Positions 45,848 through 58,540 of a stretch of 64,000 nt of DNA are shown here, piece after piece. The translations under genes were made by a program, and so were the position numbers. The notes beneath the pieces are model-generated. The model was not told the origin of the DNA and did no database searches. It worked only from the letters and a program-made list of their open reading frames with translations. Positions within the stretch are counted from its first letter, which is position 1; the number at the start of each line of letters is the position of its first letter. The DNA is from Phaeodactylum tricornutum CCAP 1055/1 (lineage: Eukaryota; Bacillariophyta; Bacillariophyceae; Surirellales; Neidiaceae): positions 695,359 to 759,358 of the forward strand of contig NC_011670.1 in assembly GCF_000150955.2 (NCBI RefSeq). The letters run 5' to 3'.

Positions 45848-48427
45848 ATGGACGCTTTGACGGAGGAGGAGGAGGAGGGTACAGTGGCTCAGGCAGCGGA
45901 CGAGGAGACGCTGGGGGGAGAAGAAATTGCCTCCGCCGCCGGACAGTACAATTGGTCCGCCTTTTACGATGACGAAGGTCGAATTTATTACTACAATAGT
46001 ACAACCGAAGAAAGCTCTTGGGACGCACCCGCGGAAGGCTTTAATGCAGCTCCAGAACCGGAAGCTGTGGGTGGTCTTGTGGAACCCGTAACTGAGGGCT
46101 CCGAAAGGGCAACGGCAGCGACAGCCTCTTGGGTCGTCTACAAGGATGAGGAAGGTCGGGAGTACTACTACAATGTCGAAACGGAAGAAACACAATGGGA
46201 GAAACCCGACGGCAATATTGCCTTGGGTCCGGAGGAACCCGATGAGATGGATACCGAAACAGGAGACGCCGTATCCGAGCACGCGGCACTGGTAGACGAA
46301 TCAAAGTCAATTGAGACTGCCGGGTCTGTCGCCGTCGCCCGGACCACCGATGAGGAAAAGGCAAAATCAGGATCTAGGGAAGGGCCGACTGTGGAAGCGG
46401 TTTCACCAGTAGATTTAGAAACCGATCCTGCCGTCAAACGCGTGCAAGATGCTGACGCAGCGCTAAATCAACCGGATTCGATCATGGAACCGTCTTGTAT
46501 TGCCAACGTAACGGAGCTTGTCACGAGTGAAGGCGGGAATCCCCAAAAGGCCATTGCTGCCTTGATTGACAATTTTGTCGGGCAGACGGCCATTTGTGGT
46601 TTACTTGGACGATGGTTGGCTGATTTGCGGGCCAACACACTTAGTAAACCGTCGCCGGAAACCGCTGACGAAATTCGTACCGTCGCGACCAACGTAGTGC
46701 ACAACGTCGTTAAGGAACGATTTTCCAAAGCCAAAGGTGACAGTATTCTAGATTTGAGCAAGGCAGAGGCGGCGTTTCTAGAAGATATGATGGACTCGCC
46801 TCGCTGGCGCCATTTACTGATTGACCTATCTGCGACACACAAGGACAGTGCTGTGTTAACGTACTGCCTGCGAGCCATTTCCAAACGAGGACATCATCGG
46901 GAGATTGCGCGGCGCGTCAATCAATCTGATCATTTTTCTGTATTTAACGCTATGCTCTCGTCCGAGTTGGCAGTAATTGGGACACTGGCTATTTCGGCTG
47001 AAAGTGAAACTGGTAGTTCAATTGGACTATCGGAGATCGTGGATGATCTGCGACGAGCTTGTACTTCAACAAGCTACACCTACTTGTATTCACTGGAAGT
47101 GTTGCGACATCTTAAGTTCAAGGCTCAGCAGGAATTCAATGGAAACTCTTTGTCACGATTTTGTCGTGCCATTCGCAAATGGGAGGTCTTGGGGCAAAGT
47201 TTGGAGAGTACAATGATGGATCCGGCATCATTGGAATCCGCGTCAGGTTCATCTCCACTGTTTCGGAAACGAAGACTTGATGTCGCTATTGTAATGAGTG
47301 GACTGCACCAACGACAACGCAAACGCAAGCAAAACAAATCAGCTGCGGAAACAAACGGGAAAATACGGGACCCTTGCGCACAATTGGAAACGGCTTTGGC
47401 CAACTTTTTGCGGCGATATGCAAACGGAATCCAAGTTGACGACGCCATATTGGATTCCCTGCTGCCGGTGGGATTGGATTTGGATGGTGGCGAGATTTTT
47501 GGCAAGCTCGTAATCAAATACCCCCTGGCGATTCAGGCACTGTTGGGGTATTTATTTAAGCCGGGGCCTACTCGAGTAGTAGCACCAGTGGTAAAAAACA
47601 AATGCGCGAAGCTCTTGGCGCTGGCTTGTCTAGAAGCTGAAAAGGCTGCTTTTCAAGAAATTGGCGACGCGGTCTCGGTTTCGGAATTCGATGAGGTTAC
47701 CTTGACTCGGATGATCTTGGAAGGGGCTCAGTTATGTGAGCAATTGGAGACCATGGTATCTTTCCTCGTTGCAGGGGAAGTCAAGCCTGGAGTAGTGCCA
47801 TCTCCCGGACAAAAGCTGTGCTCACTAGCTTTCCGATGCTCATCAGTAGCGCAAGGAGTTAGTTTATGGGCTCTTGAGTTTACGTCTGGACCGGAATTTG
47901 CCGCATCTGCGTCGTTTCCGACCTTGTCGGTCAGCGTACTATCTCTCATTCGGCTTCTTGCAATCCAGCAGCCCTTTACGAGACGCTACGCGTTGGAAAT
48001 AGCTCTGGCGTTTCTGAGACATTCCAATCGTGATATTTCTTACCAAAAGATCACCGCGATTCGCGAGCAATCACTGCGGCTTCTAATTGTTTTAGTTGTT
48101 CAAGGCCAATTTGTTCCTGTCATGGAAAGCATAGCCAAGAGACTGCAACAAGAGCGGGGAGATTCCGATCTCGACGCGTCGCTGGTGCGATACTTTGTTA
48201 GCGGGGTATTAGAAGTGGTGCGGTCTCCAGTTTCTAAGTCGTTCGCTCGGTCGCTTGGTGGAATCTTACTAGCACCGAGATGCATCGACGCGATTCGTTC
48301 GAGCTATTTTAAGGAAGAGAGTCGTACACAATTGAGGACGTTGCTCATAGCTCTGAAGGAGATGCATTTGTCTGGGAAAGATGGATCTCTAGTCAATACT
48401 CTTTTGAAATCATATGGGATCGAGTAG
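45848..48427 (+). CDS. NELFCD: NELF-C/D (TH1) homologue with two WW domains
   Basis: 859 residues, single exon. Two WW domains open the protein: WW1 with Trp36 and Trp58 (DEGRIYYYNSTTEES between them) and WW2 with Trp95 and Trp117 (EEGREYYYNVETEET). Each has the usual YYYN core. After an acidic linker, residues from about 211 to the end align with TH1/NELF-C/D: SIMEPSCIANV with a GGNP loop, a LLGRWL helix, the RWRHLLIDLSATHKDS segment, and near the end LIRYF-like LVRYFVSGVLEVV. NELF pauses RNA polymerase II in animals. WW domains bind Pro-rich or phospho-Ser-Pro peptides such as the polymerase tail. I do not know a WW domain in animal NELF-C/D. The TH1 match rests on many positions but was made from memory. 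Confidence 0.8.
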   Translation: MDALTEEEEEGTVAQAADEETLGGEEIASAAGQYNWSAFYDDEGRIYYYNSTTEESSWDAPAEGFNAAPEPEAVGGLVEPVTEGSERATAATASWVVYKDEEGREYYYNVETEETQWEKPDGNIALGPEEPDEMDTETGDAVSEHAALVDESKSIETAGSVAVARTTDEEKAKSGSREGPTVEAVSPVDLETDPAVKRVQDADAALNQPDSIMEPSCIANVTELVTSEGGNPQKAIAALIDNFVGQTAICGLLGRWLADLRANTLSKPSPETADEIRTVATNVVHNVVKERFSKAKGDSILDLSKAEAAFLEDMMDSPRWRHLLIDLSATHKDSAVLTYCLRAISKRGHHREIARRVNQSDHFSVFNAMLSSELAVIGTLAISAESETGSSIGLSEIVDDLRRACTSTSYTYLYSLEVLRHLKFKAQQEFNGNSLSRFCRAIRKWEVLGQSLESTMMDPASLESASGSSPLFRKRRLDVAIVMSGLHQRQRKRKQNKSAAETNGKIRDPCAQLETALANFLRRYANGIQVDDAILDSLLPVGLDLDGGEIFGKLVIKYPLAIQALLGYLFKPGPTRVVAPVVKNKCAKLLALACLEAEKAAFQEIGDAVSVSEFDEVTLTRMILEGAQLCEQLETMVSFLVAGEVKPGVVPSPGQKLCSLAFRCSSVAQGVSLWALEFTSGPEFAASASFPTLSVSVLSLIRLLAIQQPFTRRYALEIALAFLRHSNRDISYQKITAIREQSLRLLIVLVVQGQFVPVMESIAKRLQQERGDSDLDASLVRYFVSGVLEVVRSPVSKSFARSLGGILLAPRCIDAIRSSYFKEESRTQLRTLLIALKEMHLSGKDGSLVNTLLKSYGIE

Positions 48428-48835
48428 GACGAGATAAAACCTCTATATTTGGGCAATCCTAGCTAATAGTTACGAACAGCTATTCGCCATTAAAATTAGT
48501 CTCATACTTGCTAATTTGCCAAAAGGAGCTCACAGTCAACACACTCTGATATAAGTTGTCAACTTTCACTGTTCCAGCCTATCTCGCCTAAAACGCTTGT
48601 GAATCGGCTGTTGTATCTGAGTGCGGCGAGCAAGAGGAACCGTCAGGCAATTTCTTTTTCAAAACTTGAAATTTGAATAGAGCTATATGATCCTTACGGC
48701 GAAAAATCCACTTTGCAAACGAATTCGAGGCATCCCAAACGACCATGCTCTTCTAAAAATATGTAAATCTGTACATTACTTTTATCCACGGTCTTCAATG
48801 TAAATAGTCTCGCTCTGAAAAGTTGAATTGTAACC
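48428..48835. other. intergenic with recurrent motif
   Basis: 408 bp. It contains TCACAGTCA at 48530-48538 upstream of the ABC transporter. No gene is supported. Confidence 0.45.
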
Positions 48836-51800
48836 ATGCCAGAGAAGTGCGATAGCTTCGAAACCGAAGGGCAATTCGGAAACGGAAGGACCGTAAAAGA
48901 TTCGGAGACGACACCACTTGTTAGGTCAGCACCGATAACCCACCATCGAAATGCTGACTCAAATCAACAAGGGCTTGATACTTGGCGGTCGATACTCGGA
49001 AGGCTCGTATTTGGCTGGTTTAGTCCCCTCCTGGTCCGCGGAAACGAGAAGCAAAGACTGGATCAGGAAGATCTGAGCCTGATCCCGTTTCCGAAAGACT
49101 GCCAAACTTCGACAGTGGCGGCCGCTTTTGAAAAAGCCTGGGGGGAGGAATTGAAAAGGGAAGACCCTAGTCTGTTTCGTGCTCTCCTCGCCTCGTATGG
49201 TACTGAATTTGCGAGGGCTGGCTTATTTAAGTTGGTGCATGACTGCTGCGTCTTTGTTGGACCCCAAGTTCTTCATGCTATGATAATGTTTTTACGTAAC
49301 CCTGACTCTCCACTTTCATATGGCTTAGGCTTGACGACGCTCGTCACATTGTCACAGCTCACAATGAGCCTGTGCCTCCGACATTATTTTTTCAAGTGCT
49401 ACACTACGGGTTTGCGTGTGCGCACAGCCGTTGTCGTGGCCATCTATCATAAAGCTTTGAAGCTGTCAGCAAGTGAACGGCAAACGCGCTCGTCGGGTGA
49501 AATTACGAACCTCATGTCGATTGATGCCCAGAGACTACAAGGTGAGTTCTACTAGTTGTTAATTATTTGGCGAAGCCATTTGGGCTCATCACTCAAAACT
49601 TTATCATCCAGACTTGACAACGTACTTGCACGCAATTTGGTATAGTCCCTTGCAAATCAGTCTAGCGCTTTTGTTTCTTTGGAAACAGCTTGGCGCTAGT
49701 TCTTTAGGAGGTGTGCTAGTCATTGTGACAATGATTCCAGTGACGAAAATTGTGGCTCAGTGGATGGGATCTATGCAAAAGTTGTTGATGCGAGCTAAGG
49801 ATCAGCGAGTAGACTTGAACGGAGAGGTTTTGGCCAGCATGAAAGTCGTCAAGTTTCAGGCCTGGGAAGAGCCCTTCCAATCTCGGATCCTTGCCCTTCG
49901 TGAGGTGGAACTTCATCAACTTCTTCGCTACTACATTGTGTTGTCGCTTTCTCGAATGCTGTGGACGTTCACGCCGTTGATGGTGGCGCTGGCGACATTC
50001 TCCGCCTATGTATGGTCTGGCCATGTTCTTGACGTGGCGTCGGCGTTGACATCACTAGCTCTTTTTGAAATTTTGAGGTTTCCTCTATTTATGCTTCCTC
50101 AAATCATTAGCAATATTGTGGAGGCTACGGTGGCATTGAAACGCATTCAATCATTCTTGCTTTGTAAAGATCATAAACCAGTTGAAGCTGGTAATCTCGA
50201 CAACATCGGCATCAGAATGGAAGGAGTTTCAGCGGCGTATGATTCGAAGCGTCCGAAGGTGAATCCACAAGCTGATCCAGTTGCTTTAGACCTGTTGGAT
50301 AAACAGTGGGAGGTCAAGCTACTGAAATCTCAGCTAAATGAGGCCGAGCATCTCATAAACCGCCATACGGGCAAGGCGGTTTACGGTTCGAAAAACGAAG
50401 GCGATGAGGAAGCTGGGCATAGCCTTCTTTGTCTTAAGCGAATTGAATTTGAATGCAAACCAGGCGAACTTGTAGCTGTCATCGGTAGTGTTGGCTGTGG
50501 AAAATCGTCGTTTATAAACGCACTTTTGGGCGAGGTCAGGGCATTGACTGGATCTACTTCCGTTTGTGGAAAGATGGCGTATTTCTCGCAAGTGCCTTTC
50601 ATTATGAATGCCAGCGTGCGGGACAATATTCTCTTCAGTCATACAGACGAAGAAGTAGATGAAGCGATGTACCAGAGGTGTTTGAGATGCTGCGCCCTGA
50701 AGCACGATTTGGATCTTCTCCCTAATGGCGACCGCACCGAAATTGGAGAGAAGGGAATTACATTGTCTGGAGGTCAAAAGGCGCGAGTAGCACTAGCTCG
50801 TGTAGTATATCATCGGGCTGACCTTTCTTTGATTGATGATGCTCTGGCAGCTGTTGACGCTCATGTTGCAAAGCAGCTTTTCGAAGAGGCCATCGTGAAC
50901 GAACTCCTGTCTTGTGGCGCTGCTGGTATGGAGAGCCGCAGCGTTATCATGGTCACAAATGCTCTGCAATATTTATCGCATCCCCGAGTAGACAGAATTA
51001 TTGTTTTACAGGACGGACACATTGTAGAAAGTGGGACTTACAATGAATTGAAGAACGGAGACTCCGTTTTCGCTGGATTCCTTGCAGTACTACGTGACAC
51101 TGGTACAGATCTGAGTGGACATCTTGTAGAGGGTGTTGCTAGCAGCGATAGCAACGGCGTTTCTGATGAATCGGGTAATTTAGTATGCACCGGACGAGAA
51201 GCGGATATTGAAGCGGAACTCCCGGTGAAACTAATGACCGACGAGTCTCGGCAATCGGGACACGTGAAGCCGAGTGTCTATCTCTCTTGGATCAAAGCAG
51301 CTGGTGGGTTGTTTGCCCCTGTCGCAATTCTCTTGGCGTTCGGCTTTGCAGAGGGGATTTCTGTCCTTTCGAATTGGTGGATTACCTACTGGTCCGGACA
51401 CGGTAGCTTATCAAGCCAATCCCGATTTCTTGCCATCTATGCCCTCATCAACGGGACGGCTGCTCTGTTCGGCCTTTTTAGGACTCTGCTTGTCGTCATT
51501 TTTGGTCTAAAAGTCTCCCGAAAGGTGAGACGCCTGTGGAGACAAGAATCATGCACCTACGCTTGCTTCTCACTGTCTCTTTCGTTCACAACAGCTTTTT
51601 GCCAACCTACTGTCGGTAATTCTGCACGCTCCCATGTCATTTTTTGATACGACGCCTGTTGGGCGTCTTGTGAATCGATTTAGCAAAGGTAAGAGAAGCT
51701 TGTATTTCGGGCCCTGTCGCTAAGCATCTAGGTGATCTGTTTCCCTCATCGTCTTTACAGATATGTATACAATAGATGAGCAGCTAATGGGCACCCTCCG

Positions 51801-53319
51801 AACATATCTCCAGACACTGTTTGGCGTGTTCAGCACACTGTTGGTGATATCATCTGTGACTCCATTGTTTCTGTTGTGCTTGGTGCCCATGCTCATATTC
51901 TATTTGAAAGAGCAATCTTTTTTCACTGTAAGTCAGTCTGGCCGAAGTTCTAAGACGCCCAGTACAGCCTTTCTGACATTCTGCTGCGTAAACGAAGATT
52001 TCTTACAGAGAGCTGAAAAGACTGGACTCGGTGAGCCGGAGTCCAATTTACGCGTTGCTTGGCGAAAGCGTAGATGGCGTTGCTGTGATACGGGCCTTTG
52101 CTGCCCAAAAAAGTCTTCTCTGTCGCCTAACCGATATGTTGGATATTCAGCAACATGCGTACTTTCTTACTTGCGCAGCGCAGTCCTGGCTCGCTGTTCG
52201 TCTTGAGCTGATTGGAACACTAATTGTAACATTTGCGGCTTTGAGTGCAGTATTGGAGCACACCAGATCCGGAGCCGACGGAACCTTTGCGGGTTTGGCA
52301 GGGCTGTCGATCTCGTATGCGCTATCGGTTACGCAATCGCTGAACTGGAGCGTTCGAATGGCAAGTGATATGGAGGCGAATATGGTGGCTGTTGAACGAG
52401 TTGAAGAGTACTCCAACATTCAGTCCGAAGGCCTGAGATCAACTCCTGTTGACGCAAAACTCCCTCAAGTGTGGCCTCCGAAAGGGGCGATTGAGTTCAC
52501 AGAAGTCAGGCTACGATATAGACCGGGTTTGCCTTTTGTTCTAAAGGGCTTAAATTTGACTATTCCTCCCGGGAGCAAAATAGGAGTTGTTGGTCGTACA
52601 GGTAAGAGGAATCATAGGAAGTCAACCGTTCTTACATTGACGGTAATCTTACGATGTTTCTAATCGTGTAAGGGGCGGGGAAATCGACGCTAATGATAGC
52701 TCTGATGCGCATTGTTGATGTAACGGAAGGAACCATAAAGATTGATGGTACAGATATATCGGAGATTGGATTGGCGAGGCTCAGACGAACTCTGGCTGTT
52801 ATTCCTCAGGACCCTGTCCTTTTTAGCGGATCCGTCAGATCAAATCTTGATCCGTTCCATGAATACGAAGACGATGCTTTGTTAGATATTCTAGACCGCG
52901 TTGGGCTGTACGCACGGTCTAGGACCTCTTCAACTCAGAGTCTCCCATCCCTTGGCCAAATCTGTATTCGAACCCTTACGGATGTCATAGCTGAAGGGGG
53001 CATTAACTTTTCTGTCGGCCAGCGTCAGTTGCTGGTAATAGCTCGTGCACTTTTGCGAGGGGCGAAGATTGTTATAATGGACGAGGCAACTGCAGCAGTT
53101 GATGCTGGAACGGACGCTGCAATCCAGAAAGTAATTCGGACTGAATTCACAGAGGCGACATGCATCACGGTGGCCCATAGAATCAACACTATTTTGGATA
53201 GCGATTACATCCTGGTTATGTCGGACGGAAAGGCGGAAGAATTCGACAAACCTGATATGCTACTAAAAAAAGGAGGATTGTTTCGTGATTTAGTAAGAGC
53301 TTCTGCTGATAATACCTAA
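48836..53319 (+). CDS. ABCC/MRP-type ABC transporter
   Basis: Six exons: 48836-49541, 49612-51524, 51595-51688, 51761-51927, 51998-52601, 52673-53319. Introns are 70, 70, 72, 70 and 71 nt. The product has 1376 residues and the order TMD1-NBD1-TMD2-NBD2; it lacks the extra N-terminal TMD0 of long MRPs. NBD1 has GSVGCGKSS (about 525), [13 protein letters not shown] (about 620) and [13 protein letters not shown]2 has GAGKST split over the exon 5/6 junction, FSVGQRQ (about 1273; Phe replaces the usual Leu) and [12 protein letters not shown]. The acceptor of exon 5 is GAAG at 51997, not the nearby TTACAG, because only it keeps the frame into [21 protein letters not shown] proteins export glutathione conjugates and organic anions, usually into the vacuole or out of the cell. 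Confidence 0.93.
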
Positions 53320-53354
53320 ACTTTAAGAAACCTTCCTTTTTGAATGTTCGCGGG

Positions 53355-56300
53355 TCAATCATTTTTGCCTGCAACCGCAAAACCAATCACTTCCTCCAGT
53401 TTCACTTTCTCTTTGTGGGTTGGAGCCAAAACGGTGATTCGTTCTTGTTTTCCGGCACCTTTTCCAAATACACTAATGACTCTACGCGAATCTTCGGGCT
53501 TAATGGCTTTCATTTCCAAAGGCGTTGGCGTCGCTAAGCCGGCGTGCCCTTGAAGAAACAATTGCCCTTCAGCTGCGTCGCCGTTATCAAACGCCATCGC
53601 TGACTTCCACCAAAGGAGTCTGTGTCCATGAATAACGGCAAATGCGGTTCTCCATACGATTTCGCTGGCGCCGCTCTCAACAGTCGTCGTCATTATTTCT
53701 AGCATTGAATACCACTGCGCTCGCCACAACCGTTGCAATCTCAAATTACGTCTGGTTTGCGCAGACATTTCAAACTCACGGAAGCAAACACGGCGGGCTT
53801 CCCAGTAGTACGTCATCCGAAGGTCTTCCTCCGTGGGTAGACCTCGAATGGCATTCACAACCCACGATAGTACTGAATGTGGCTTCGCCTCCATTTCGTG
53901 TTTGTTATCAGTTCTACTACTCGAGAGGAAAGTTTCAATCTTCTGCGCGCCGTCAACGAAGCGCGCATGGAAAGATGTGACGTAAGGGGTCTAAAGGGTT
54001 CAGAGACAAGCCGTTGAGAGTTGGTGCGGACGAAGGCGGGGTCAGTAGTAAAAATACTTACTATTGCCGCAGCCAGAAGAATGAATTTTGTTGGCACAAT
54101 AGCCATCAACATCCACATCAAAACAAGAAGCAGCAAAAGGACCGAGGACTTAAATGGGTCCTAGTGAAGAGAGATTCAGTCGGTGTCAGGAGGATTCTCC
54201 GGCGCAGCTCCGTGCTTTCGACTCACTTTTTCTAACGTACCGAGAAAGTTAACAGATTTTTAAGCGCTTCAACAGTATCCAAGATATTTCCTAGTGCTGT
54301 CTGGACTGCCAACAAACTTCCACTTATTGATCTTACGGAATTGAAGGCACCAACAGAGCTACTGACAATGGTTTTCCTTTGCTCTGTAACCAATACAGCG
54401 GATCTCATCAATTCTTCTTGAATGACCAGCGAAGCTTCCCGCTCGGTTTCACTCGCGCCTGCAAATTCGGTTTTTGGAGGGCTCCAAAGAATCCGGATAT
54501 GTATCATGGGGGAGTGATCGTTTGGCTTCCCGGTGGGTTCTGGGAAATCCTCTGGTGGTAGACCCTGAGTACCCACATCTCCTACTTGGAACCAACCGAC
54601 AACTTCTCCAGAGTCGATCAAGCGAGCAAAGGGTATGCAAACTTCGCCAAGCACAAATTCAGAACCAGGTAGTGGGCCAGTGAACTTCACCTCAAACACT
54701 ACTCCAGCACAAGATGACTTCCACGAATCGAGCCTATGCAAATCTTTGCGAATTTCTGTGAAAGGCTGAAGTATTGGAATTGCGACTGTAGCCGATTCGC
54801 CGTTATTTCTGATATCGAATGCATCTCCGTAAGTGGGTAAAGCAAGTTTGAGTCGTTTACAGATATCGCCCGGAACCACTCTTTCCCATATTGGATTTGA
54901 CATATAAACAAAGTCAGTGGTACATATATCAAGGGTAACTGCGGCCGATTTGTCGACTTTCATCAGCTGCGTTGCCTTTTTCGGAGACGCGTATCTTGCC
55001 AAATCCCAGTACACCCGGCATCCAACGTTCCCGGAAAATCCAAGTTCCGGTGAGAGTAAGTTTTTTCCTTTGTCGACCTTGATTTGGAGCATTCCAAACG
55101 GACGGTGGATCTTATAGTTGACCACGACCTTTTCTGCTTTCCGTCGAGCGCTTTGCTGACGCTTGATGAAGCTAGACTTGAGGCTCTCCTTTCTTTTTCG
55201 CATCATCGCAAGGTACACAAGAATAATAATAAGGAAAGATATTGGAGTGCACCCGAAATATGCAGGGTTGAAACGGACGCAGTAGACTATAACAAAGACT
55301 AAAGATAGTAGCGTCAACAACGGACTCTCCCAGCTCGTGATGTATTGACATGTGTCAAATACCCCCTTAATGTCATCCAACAAAAATGAAATACGAGAAA
55401 AATGAAGCTGTAAAACATTCATATTCAGGTCCCCTTGCGGTCGTGAAGGACACGCTTGTGGATTGCTGCCATAAAGGCTTTGGAAATTTTCCTCTACTAC
55501 AGATTGGAGATCGACCCAACCAACGATTGACCCTGTTTGAAGTCAGACAATATAAATGGACAACGTAAGAATGACAGCATGAATAGTAACACGAACAAAG
55601 ATAGCACTTACCATCATGATCTTGCTCTGGCGCAAGTGGGAAGTGATCGTACCCAAAAGCTTTCGATGATGTTGTTGCACGGACACCCTGCTTTGCATCC
55701 GCCCACGTGACTGGCATAGCAAACTTTGCACGTCCAGTCCGTATCTCAATTTTCCATCGCAGCATGCCTTTGAAAGAAGGCGGACCCTTGTGTATAGACA
55801 TCAAACCCAATCCATGATGTTCTACGTTGTGGTCTCGTTGCTTTTGTAGAAGAATCTGCGTAGAAACCAGGGCCGACCCCACCGCGCGATCCGTCTCCGC
55901 ATTGACTATTTCTATTCTGAACTCGGTGCCATAATGATGGCTTCTCAACAAGTGGTGGGCAATGTGAGTGTACATGATGCAGTTTTCCGGCGTGAAACGA
56001 TCAAAACGTACATGTTAAATTGCATTTCGGCTTTATCAAACCTAGGCTTTCCTGAATTTTGCACGGTAGCGGTCCTTTTTGTAAGATCGCTTTCTGTGGT
56101 AGCGACTCGTATATAATAGTCTCCTGTTTTCCAAGTCATTTCTTCAGCTGTGACATCTTCCACATCTGCTGTTGGTGGCAGAGGCTCTCTCAATACCGTA
56201 GCCTGCAAAAAATGCAGTCGAACACGACCAATACCATGTGATTCCTCCGCGTCCAAAGCGAGGGATCCTCCCCGGTCAGAGTCCTCGACTGCCACGAATG

Positions 56301-58540
56301 ACTGATTATTCTTCCTGTGGCCCTCTTTTATCAAGGTGTCCTCCTTGGGAGCAAGAATGTTAAGGAGATTCTCTGTGGTCAACTTGTTCTGTATGGACTT
56401 TTCCACAGCTTTCCGGGCGATAGCTGAACCACAGGGGCACTCCACGTCCACCTGGAGTTGGCAATCACGACAGCAGTCCAAGTTGCAAGCTTCGCAATGG
56501 AATGCCGAGTGTTTGGTCAATCCTGACATGATACTACGGTGACAAACACAGCACTGGGCCGGTGTATAGAACGTTTTCAAGCTCAATAAATGTGAACGAT
56601 GTGGCAGGGAGTGGACCTCCCTCCGTTGTAGTGAATTGTGGGAGACAGAAAATCCAGCCTGCGATCGATCATCCTGTGGGTGTGGCGCGGACGGCTCGGC
56701 GGACGGTAGAGCAGCGTTCCCTTCTCTCGTGTCTCCAATTGTCATCGACACGTCGACACTCCCACGGGTGTTCGCTACATTCTCAATGGTGTCCAAAGGT
56801 GACGAAAGTAGAAGTGGCTCGGCCGGTTCAAACATGGCTTCCATTTGCATCAGTGGGGCATGGTCTTCGTGGTCACCGGTAGTAGTCAAGAACCATTGTC
56901 GTTTCGCCAAACGCGGCGAGCGCAAGAGCGACTCACACGATAGCTCCAAAGAGCACATGGTAAAGTCGAACATGCCGAGCGTGCTGAAAACGAGATCGAT
57001 GTGTACGAACGGAATCGGGCTGTCGGCACTCGAATACGCATGCACCATGGACGTCGGCTTGGTCTCGTCTTCGTCCCACTGTGCGCAAACGCCATGGTGA
57101 TCCGAGGGACCAGAGAAAGCGCGAGTCGAATCCGTCCTTACTTTTCCTTTCCACGGAGTCAACGAGAGGACTGCTTGGACGCTCGAGCCGACCGAGCACG
57201 GTAGCCGTTGTGCTCGTAGGAGGCGGACGTGTACGACACCCTTGCGATTCATACGAAAGTCCCACGGCCCAAAGTCGTCCTCGTCAACCCACGACACGAG
57301 ATGACGACCGACTTCAAATTCGGAACGTAACTCGACCTGACGTGGGACGCCGTTCCGGTGAGGAAAAGTCGGTGGCCCCGAATCATCGTCTTTGCGAATA
57401 CTGTCGTCCGCCAAGGCCCCGTCGCGAGACTCTGGCACAGTCTCCAAGGAACAGTGTTCGGAATCAAAAGTGTCGGATTGTTCATCATTGTCGTATTCTG
57501 CCGGTGGGAAAGTTGATCCTTGCTGGGATGAAGGAGCGATTTCCGACGTGGAATCGGTCGTGCTCGGAACGTGTACGGTAGACGAGGAGTGTGTGGATGC
57601 CACACGGTTTGTGTGTTCCGTATCTTCCCGAAACGAGGCACTCCTTTCGGAAGAGGTAGACACGGCACCTCCTTGTTCCATTTCTGGTTCGTCCGTTGCC
57701 AGGCACACTGATTCGGGAGCAAATTTGGTGGACGTTACGAACCGTTCGCCGTCGTGGTGAATGCCGTTCGAAAGGGCCGGTGCCGACCCAATTCCCTCCA
57801 CACTGTCGTGTAATACTAACCTGGGCCCTGGATGGTATTGTGAGAACTTTGTCGCGGGACCATTACTGACAACAGGTGCGAGTCTTGTGTTTGACGAGTT
57901 TGTTGTCGTCGACGTGGTCCGTTCGTCGGGAAACAAGGCGATGGGTACGGCGGACTGTTGGTTGGTTGTTTCTCGACACGGTGGCTGTCTCGTCGTCGTC
58001 GTGGTGTTCATCAGTCGAGACCGCGGGGTGCTGTTCCGCCCCATCATCCCGGAACCTCCCAACGGCGGTACACGGATCAAGACTCAATGGGTCCGTGGGT
58101 TCCGAAGCAGCACTACCGTCAATCGTTGACGAATCGGCGGGCCGCCGACGTCGGACACTGTACGGACGAGACCGGACGGGTGTGGACGTCGTTGTCATTT
58201 TCGTTGCACGAGGAGTGCGTTGGAGTCGTCCGGGCACCCGTACCGGTGTGTAGTACGTGGTGTGTGTGGAGGATGGTGGTGGTTGCGTGTGACTGCTGTC
58301 GAGACTCGAATGGTCCTCCCCGACACTGGTGCTACTCGAACCGGGGACAAAGCGAGGAATCGTCACGGGTACCGACACGAACGTCACGGCGTCTTCGAGA
58401 AAGAGTTCTTCTTCGTCATTGTCGTCCAAACCACGAGTGGTCGACGGGTTTGGAGGGGCAACGTCGGAACGGGTCTCGGCCGGGGTCCGTGACGTGAGGC
58501 CCTGGTCGAGGACGTCGTCCAATTTATTGAGCCACTGCAT
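53355..58540 (-). CDS. MCTP-like protein with C2, C1-like and paired membrane domains
   Basis: Exons on the minus strand: 58540-58117, 58055-56012, 55943-55612, 55532-54241, 54160-54062, 53942-53355; about 1592 residues. The first junction is the least certain (a 43-nt alternative also keeps the frame, and a start at 58047 would give about 1448 residues). Order seen: Ser/Thr-rich N-terminus; a C2-like domain; a C1-like Cys-rich finger (CCVC, CxxC, CCRDC); a second C2 split by an intron; two hydrophobic helices (TLLSLVFVIVY and ISFLIIILVYL); a third C2; a second hydrophobic pair after LLTFSDPF, as in the PRT_C part of MCTP proteins; then a C-terminal domain that may be GRAM-like. MCTPs tether the ER to other membranes with Ca2+ and lipid binding. 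The gene ends 35 bp from the ABC transporter stop. Confidence 0.75.

Noticed and set aside
52001-52010. TTCTTACAG as splice acceptor of ABC transporter exon 5
   Set aside because: It breaks the frame; the acceptor ten bases upstream keeps it and adds the conserved [10 protein letters not shown].
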